Below are positions 59,883 to 64,000 of a stretch of 64,000 nucleotides of DNA, piece by piece. The notes under the pieces are model-generated. The model was not told where the DNA came from. It was given only the letters and a program-made list of their open reading frames with translations, and searched no databases. The stretch spans positions 1 through 64,000 of the forward strand of contig DAOTGJ010000017.1 of the NCBI GenBank assembly GCA_035447065.1. The letters run 5' to 3'. The position numbers and the translations under genes are program-made. The stretch comes from CALEMW01 sp035447065. Lineage in GTDB: Bacteria > Krumholzibacteriota > Krumholzibacteriia > LZORAL124-64-63. Positions within the stretch are counted from its first letter, which is position 1. Each line of letters starts with the position of its first letter.

Positions 59883-60982
59883 AGGTCCAGGAGGTTCCTC
59901 TCCTGGGTGGACCAATTGAAGCGTTCGTGGGCCAGGCGCAGGGCGGTGGCGCGCATGGCCGGCAGCTGGTCGCGGTCCTCCACCAGGCGACGCAGGCCGC
60001 GCTCGATGTCGTCCACGCTCTCCGCATCCACTGCCACGGCCGCCCCCGGCTGCACCATCTCCTCCAGGAACGCGTCCAGGTCGCTGCAGAAGACCGGCAT
60101 GCCCGCCGCCAGGTACTCGTACATCTTGTTGGTGCTGCAGTAGCGGATGGAGACGTGGTTCTGCGGGTTGGTCAGCAGGTTCACCGCCACGTCGAAGCGG
60201 GCCACGTTGGCCATGACCTCGTCGGGACGGACCAGGGGCAGGAAGCGCACGCGCTCCTCCAGGCCGAAGCGGGCGATGAGCCGTTCCATGACCTCGCGTC
60301 CGTCGCGGTACCCGAAGGCCATGAGGTTGAGTTCCACGCCCTCCACCCTGGCCATGGCCTCCAGCAGCAGGTCCAGGCGGTTGCTGCCCAGATCGAAACC
60401 GCCGCTGAAGATCATGCGGATGGGGTCGCCCACGGGATGGGCGGGCGCCTCGTGCTCCGGATCCACCACGGGATAGTTGGAGATGATGGTGAACCGCTCC
60501 TGGGGGATCCCGAAGCGTTCCGAACAGACCCGCACCCGGCCCGGGGACACGTTGATGAGGCCGTCGGCCTTGTGGATGTACATCTCCTCGAGCCGGGCCT
60601 GGGCGCCGCCGTGCTCCCACTGCACCTCGTGGGCGTCGTACACGAAGACGCTGCGGTGCAGCCGCGCGGACAGATGCATGCCGGGCAGGAACATGGTGTT
60701 GTGGGCGTGGTAGAAGTCCCGGTTGAGGAACAGCAGGAGCAGGTTGATCCAGGCCACCGAGGCCATGATGCTCAGGTTCCTCAGCTTCCGGAAGCGTCGG
60801 GAGACGATGGGCAGGGTGCGCACGCGGAAGGGGAACCGGGCGTCGCCGGGATCCGACATCGTGGCGCGGAATCCGTAGACCACCACGTCGTATCCCGCGG
60901 CGGCCAGCGAGGCGGCCTCCTTCTGGACACGGTAGTCGTGGAAGATGTCCGAAGATTCGGCCATGACGACGGTGCGGGGCAT
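59852..60982 (-). CDS. Glycosyltransferase family 4-like
   Basis: A 376-residue GT-B glycosyltransferase. AESSDIFHDYRVQKEAASLAAAGYDVVVYG and FVYDAHEVQWEH fit the acceptor domain; ISNYPVVDPEH, IRMIFSGGFDLGSNRLDLLLEAM, RFLPLVRPDEVMANVARFDVAVNLL and STNKMYEYLAAGMPVFCSD (E in KMYEYLAAGMP) fit the donor domain. It resembles enzymes of the WfgS/WfeV-like group. The ATG follows a GAGGCACGCCC-like site. It belongs to the polysaccharide island; the sugar is unknown. Confidence 0.85.
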   Translation of the reverse strand: MPRTVVMAESSDIFHDYRVQKEAASLAAAGYDVVVYGFRATMSDPGDARFPFRVRTLPIVSRRFRKLRNLSIMASVAWINLLLLFLNRDFYHAHNTMFLPGMHLSARLHRSVFVYDAHEVQWEHGGAQARLEEMYIHKADGLINVSPGRVRVCSERFGIPQERFTIISNYPVVDPEHEAPAHPVGDPIRMIFSGGFDLGSNRLDLLLEAMARVEGVELNLMAFGYRDGREVMERLIARFGLEERVRFLPLVRPDEVMANVARFDVAVNLLTNPQNHVSIRYCSTNKMYEYLAAGMPVFCSDLDAFLEEMVQPGAAVAVDAESVDDIERGLRRLVEDRDQLPAMRATALRLAHERFNWSTQERNLLDLYAGLDRSAS

Positions 60983-61111
60983 GGGCGTGCCTCATTTCTG
61001 CTCGGGTCTGGCGGTCCTGGGCGTCTCCGCATACAATCGGCGGGTTCCGGCGGAGATTGAGGACCACCTCCGCGGGCGCGCCAGGGGCACGATGAAGGGC
61101 AGGAGTTCGGG

Positions 61112-62080
61112 ATGCAAGTGAACATCCGGTGGATCGGCGTGCTGGCGGCGGCGGCGTGGCTCGGGACCGCCCAGGCAGCCCCCTCCCCCAAATACCCCAA
61201 GACCCCGCTCCCCGACCGCCCCGCCGCGTCCGCCAGCCCCCTGGCCACGGCCCCCGACTGCGACGCCGCCACCGCGGTGGCCATCGCGCCCGGCGACTCG
61301 CTGACGTTCACGGGCGACACCACCGGCGGCGCGTCCCTGGTGGACCGCTACGGCTGCAACACCTGGAACGAGTCCGGGCCCGAGGCCGTGTACGAGCTCA
61401 CCGTGACCACCACCATCCGCCTGCACGCCACGCTGGCGGCGGAGGCGGAGCTGGACCTCATGCTGCTGTCGGACTGCGAGGGCGACTCCTGCGAGGCGGC
61501 GCACATCGCGGAGTTCGACGCGGAGCTGGCGCCGGGAACTTGGTACGTGGTGGTGGACGGCTACGCGGGCGCCCAGGGCGCGTTCACGCTCACCCTGCAG
61601 GCGCGGGCGGGCGGGCTGCCCCAGGCCGCCTGCGACGGCGCCGAGGTCGTGACCGCCTTCGACACCCTGACCGGCAACCTGCTGGACCGGCCCAACCTGG
61701 TCAACGCCTTCGACTGCGCGTCCTTCATCGAGAACGGGGGCGAGGCCTGGTACCTGCTCACGGTGCCTCCCCGCTCGGAGCTGACCGTGACCGTGACCAA
61801 CCAGGCCTTCGACGCCGCCCTGTGGCTCTTCGACGGCTGCGGCGAGACGCCGCAATGCGTGGACTTCACGGACGCGGAGCTGTCCGGCACGGAGGAGTCG
61901 CTGCTGATCGTCAACGATCTGGGAACGCCCTGGGAGCTGGTCCTGGGCGTGGATTCCTTCCACCCCATCCTCTCGTCCCAGGGCGGCGACGAGTTCGACG
62001 GCGCCTTCGATCTGACCTTCGGGCTGGCGGTGCCCGCGGAGCGCGCCACCGCGGGCGGGCTCAAGCGGCTGTTCCGCTGA
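61112..62080 (+). CDS. Secreted protein with two PPC-like domains, ending in KRLFR
   Basis: A 322-residue exported protein. A signal peptide (IGVLAAAAWLGTAQA) precedes two roughly 120-residue beta domains. Each starts with Cys plus D-A-x-x-V (APDCDAATAVAIAPGDSLTFTGDT and AACDGAEVVTAFDTLTGNL) and contains EAVYELTVTTTIRLHATL or EAWYLLTVPPRSELTVTV, as in bacterial pre-peptidase C-terminal (PPC) domains. No catalytic domain is present. The C-terminus ATAGGLKRLFR carries the motif shared with two other secreted proteins here. A TACAAT -10 candidate lies near 61032. It sits between the glycosyltransferases and the second AAA-SPOR gene. Confidence 0.8.
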   Translation: MQVNIRWIGVLAAAAWLGTAQAAPSPKYPKTPLPDRPAASASPLATAPDCDAATAVAIAPGDSLTFTGDTTGGASLVDRYGCNTWNESGPEAVYELTVTTTIRLHATLAAEAELDLMLLSDCEGDSCEAAHIAEFDAELAPGTWYVVVDGYAGAQGAFTLTLQARAGGLPQAACDGAEVVTAFDTLTGNLLDRPNLVNAFDCASFIENGGEAWYLLTVPPRSELTVTVTNQAFDAALWLFDGCGETPQCVDFTDAELSGTEESLLIVNDLGTPWELVLGVDSFHPILSSQGGDEFDGAFDLTFGLAVPAERATAGGLKRLFR

Positions 62081-62090
62081 GGCTCCCGGC

Positions 62091-63698
62091 TCAGTCCTCC
62101 ACCAGGATCGTGTCGTCCGCGATGTCGTAGCGGCGGATCAGGCGCTCGGCGTCGCGGGCCTCCTCCACCGAGCCCCAGGGACCCGAGTACACCACGTACC
62201 AGATGCGCCCCTCCACCGCCGTCTTGACGATGGTGTTGCGGTCGCTCACCCAGGCCAGCCTGTTGCGCATGATCACGGCCCGCTCGTAGTTGCGGAACGA
62301 TCCCACCTGCACGCGCGGGCCCGAGGTGGCGAGCACGGCCTCGGGTTCGTCGCGGCCGATCACCACCTCCGTCACCGCCGGCCGCGCCGGGCGGACCGCC
62401 GCGGGCTGGGAGGCCGGCTGCCTTGCGGGGGCCGGCGCGGCCTCCTCGAGCGGCGGCGGCGTCCGGGCCTCGACCTGGACCGCCGGTTCGGCGACCTCCT
62501 CCCGGGCCTGGACGACGCGGGCGGTGTCCGCCGGCGCTTGCTCCGTGCGCACGGCGACCGTCTCCGCGACGGCCTCGGTCATGGCCTCGGCCGGCGGGGG
62601 CGGCGGCGCGTCCCGCTGCTCGGTCGCGGGCTCCTGCGGCGTCGCTGCGTTGCGGTCGGGAGTCGTCGAGGCCGAGGTGCGTCCCTGCAGCAGCGTCCAT
62701 CCCGCCCAGGCCAGGGCCGCGATCACCGCTACGGACAACGCGATCAACGCGAGGCGCCGTCCCATGCCGGCATCGGGACGTCGGGCCGGGACCGGCGGCG
62801 GTGCGGGGGGCGGCGTCCGGACCGGCGCCGGCGGCGGCGACGGCTCCGGCTGTGGCGCGACGGCGATCGCGGCATGGGGCGGCGGCGCGGGTTCCGCCGG
62901 CGGCGCCACCACCTCCTCCACGGGCACGTGGGCGGCCTTCACGCGGGACGCGTCGTCCACGAACGCCGACAGCAGCGCCTTGTCCGCCAGCACGTTGACC
63001 AGGCGCGGGATGCCGCCGCTGGCCTGGTGGATCGCCGCCACCGCCCTGTCGTCGAACAGGGGCTTCTCGCAGCCGGCCACCTTCAAGCGGTGCTGGAGGT
63101 AGGCGGCGGTCTCCTTGGCGTCCAGGGTCTCCAGGTGGTAGTCCACGCGGATGCGCTGGCGCAGCTGGGCGAGCTCCGGCCGGTCGATGGCGGCGCGCAG
63201 CCCCGGCTGCCCCGCCAGGATGAGCTGGCAGACCTGCCGGCCGTCGCGCGGCACGTTGGTCAGCAGCCGCAGGCCTTCCAGGGTCTCCACGTCCAGGTTC
63301 TGGGCTTCGTCCACGATGACCAGCAGCTTGCGGCCGGACTCCTGCAGCTCCGCCGACGCGCCGCGCAGGGCCAGGATCATGTCCGCGCGGTCGGCCCCCG
63401 GGGGCGGCGTGCCGCCCAGTTCGCCCAGCAGGAGCTTGAGCAGCTCCAGGAAGCTCACCCGCGTGGTGTTGACCAGCGCCACCTGGTAGGCGTCGTCCAG
63501 ATTCCGGGTGAGGAAGCTCAGGGCCATGGTCTTGCCGGCGCCGATCTCGCCGGTGATCAGCACGATGTCCTCGCCCGCCTCCAGGCCGTAGGCCAGGTGC
63601 GCCATGGTCTCCTGGAAGGCCCGCGACTGATAAAGGAATCTCAGGTTCTGGGCCAGGGTGAACGGGGCGGCGTGGAGCCCGAAATGGTCGAGATACAT
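62091..63698 (-). CDS. ExeA-like AAA ATPase with TM helix and SPOR domain (paralogue)
   Basis: A 535-residue paralogue of the protein at 44740. It has the same order: AAA domain with Walker A ITGEIGAGKTMALSFL (about 50), VIVDEAQNLDVETLEGLRLLTN and LILAGQPGLRAAID; a membrane helix (LALIALSVAVIAALAWAGWTLL, about 320-341); a Pro/Ala/Glu linker of about 120 residues; and a C-terminal SPOR-like domain (VQVGSFRNYERAVIMRNRLAWVS ... WYVVYSGPW). The N-terminal MYLDHFGLHAAPFTL is almost the same as MYQDHFGLYTAPFVL in the other copy. The two copies bracket the polysaccharide island. The start codon has GGAGACGGCCGC upstream. Confidence 0.87.
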   Translation of the reverse strand: MYLDHFGLHAAPFTLAQNLRFLYQSRAFQETMAHLAYGLEAGEDIVLITGEIGAGKTMALSFLTRNLDDAYQVALVNTTRVSFLELLKLLLGELGGTPPPGADRADMILALRGASAELQESGRKLLVIVDEAQNLDVETLEGLRLLTNVPRDGRQVCQLILAGQPGLRAAIDRPELAQLRQRIRVDYHLETLDAKETAAYLQHRLKVAGCEKPLFDDRAVAAIHQASGGIPRLVNVLADKALLSAFVDDASRVKAAHVPVEEVVAPPAEPAPPPHAAIAVAPQPEPSPPPAPVRTPPPAPPPVPARRPDAGMGRRLALIALSVAVIAALAWAGWTLLQGRTSASTTPDRNAATPQEPATEQRDAPPPPPAEAMTEAVAETVAVRTEQAPADTARVVQAREEVAEPAVQVEARTPPPLEEAAPAPARQPASQPAAVRPARPAVTEVVIGRDEPEAVLATSGPRVQVGSFRNYERAVIMRNRLAWVSDRNTIVKTAVEGRIWYVVYSGPWGSVEEARDAERLIRRYDIADDTILVED

Positions 63699-63860
63699 GC
63701 GGCCGTCTCCGATCAGGCGAGCGGAACTTCCTGCCGTGCCTTGAGATGATGATTCCTATCCGGCGGTCGGGAGGGCGAGGATCCCGAGCCGCAGACTAGA
63801 ACATCCGCCGGCCGCTGGCTATCCCCGATTCCTCCCGCCGGCCGCTGCAGGATCCCCCAC

Positions 63861-63889
63861 TGGACCCGGGCCCCGGCATGCCCTATATC
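63861..63889 (+). promoter_or_regulatory. Possible promoter for the gene at the right edge
   Basis: TGGACC (4 of 6) and TATATC (4 of 6) with a 17-base spacer, about 50 bases before the start codon at 63941. The strength of the match is modest. Confidence 0.4.
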
Positions 63890-63940
63890 TTGGCGACACC
63901 CCAGGATCCGCACGCGACCACCCCGAAGGGACGGAGCCGA

Positions 63941-64000
63941 ATGTCCTCGACCGCCAAATCCCCTCGTGCGCGCACCAAGGCCACCGCGCAGAGCATGGCC
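63941..64000 (+). CDS. 5' end of an unidentified gene cut by the window edge
   Basis: Twenty codons (MSSTAKSPRARTKATAQSMA) run open to the end of the window after a GGGACGGAG ribosome-binding site. The start is rich in Ser, Thr, Lys and Arg, as in disordered tails of nucleic-acid-binding proteins, but too little is visible to name it. Confidence 0.6.
   Translation, partial: MSSTAKSPRARTKATAQSMA

Noticed and set aside
1..64000. tRNA, rRNA, insertion sequences, prophage or plasmid genes
   Set aside because: I looked for cloverleaf-like and rRNA-like segments, transposases, integrases and terminal inverted repeats and saw none I could support.

Overview
The window is about 70% GC and comes from a Gram-negative (two-membrane) bacterium. 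Envelope evidence includes a Wza-type export lipoprotein, a PbgA/YejM-like LPS regulator, outer-membrane barrel candidates and many signal peptides. Three secreted proteins end in a FlgD-like/type IX-type C-terminal module containing NPFNP, a hallmark of the FCB supergroup and related candidate phyla. The futalosine menaquinone genes, long GreA and TPP II-like protease fit this. I infer an uncultured FCB-related lineage (for example Krumholzibacteriota or Eisenbacteria-like); no rRNA is present to confirm it. Four 100-N scaffold gaps show this is a draft or metagenome assembly.

Layout. 0-3.2 kb: serine operon (DUF1015, serA, serC; minus strand). 3.4-9.6 kb: outer-membrane protein plus sodium:solute symporter, an orphan hybrid histidine kinase and a MATE exporter. 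9.8-13 kb: an 808-residue secreted repeat protein and a secreted CARDB-like fragment beside a gap. 13-16 kb: a translationally coupled minus-strand trio (DUF1858/solute-binding fusion, CobW/HypB-type GTPase, soluble ABC ATPase) with no permease, divergent from a PAP2 phosphatase across an intergenic region carrying three copies of one 9-mer. 17-26 kb: S9 peptidase, small secreted proteins, glutathione peroxidase, long GreA, a secreted FN3/FlgD protein and a membrane-anchored metallopeptidase. 26-40 kb: sirtuin, glycosyltransferase, secreted TPP II-like protease, Cys/Met PLP enzyme, a RelA/SpoT-resembling protein, PbgA/YejM-like sulfatase-fold protein, a barrel candidate, a sulfotransferase and a secreted lipase-like protein.

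40.6-64 kb is an exopolysaccharide island. A good minus-strand sigma-70 promoter at about 52.6 kb drives a BY-kinase-like protein, Wza, a Wzz/Wzc-type protein, an O-antigen-polymerase-like protein and a MurJ-like flippase. A second promoter at about 46.28 kb drives an AAA-TM-SPOR protein, a glycosyltransferase, mqnA, mqnC and probably a sulfotransferase. On the plus strand lie a dehydrogenase/oxidoreductase fusion, an alpha/alpha-barrel protein and DUF354, followed by three glycosyltransferases and a second AAA-TM-SPOR paralogue. Together they look like a Wzx/Wzy-type system for a possibly sulfated polysaccharide.

The observations most worth following are: (i) a recurrent extreme C-terminal motif ending K-x-x-[YF]-R on three otherwise unrelated secreted proteins; (ii) the permease-less solute-binding/GTPase/ABC trio with its repeated 9-mer; (iii) a RelA/SpoT-like protein lacking a key arginine; (iv) two AAA-TM-SPOR paralogues; and (v) long palindromic elements next to assembly gaps, one of which shows that its gap is probably artificial.
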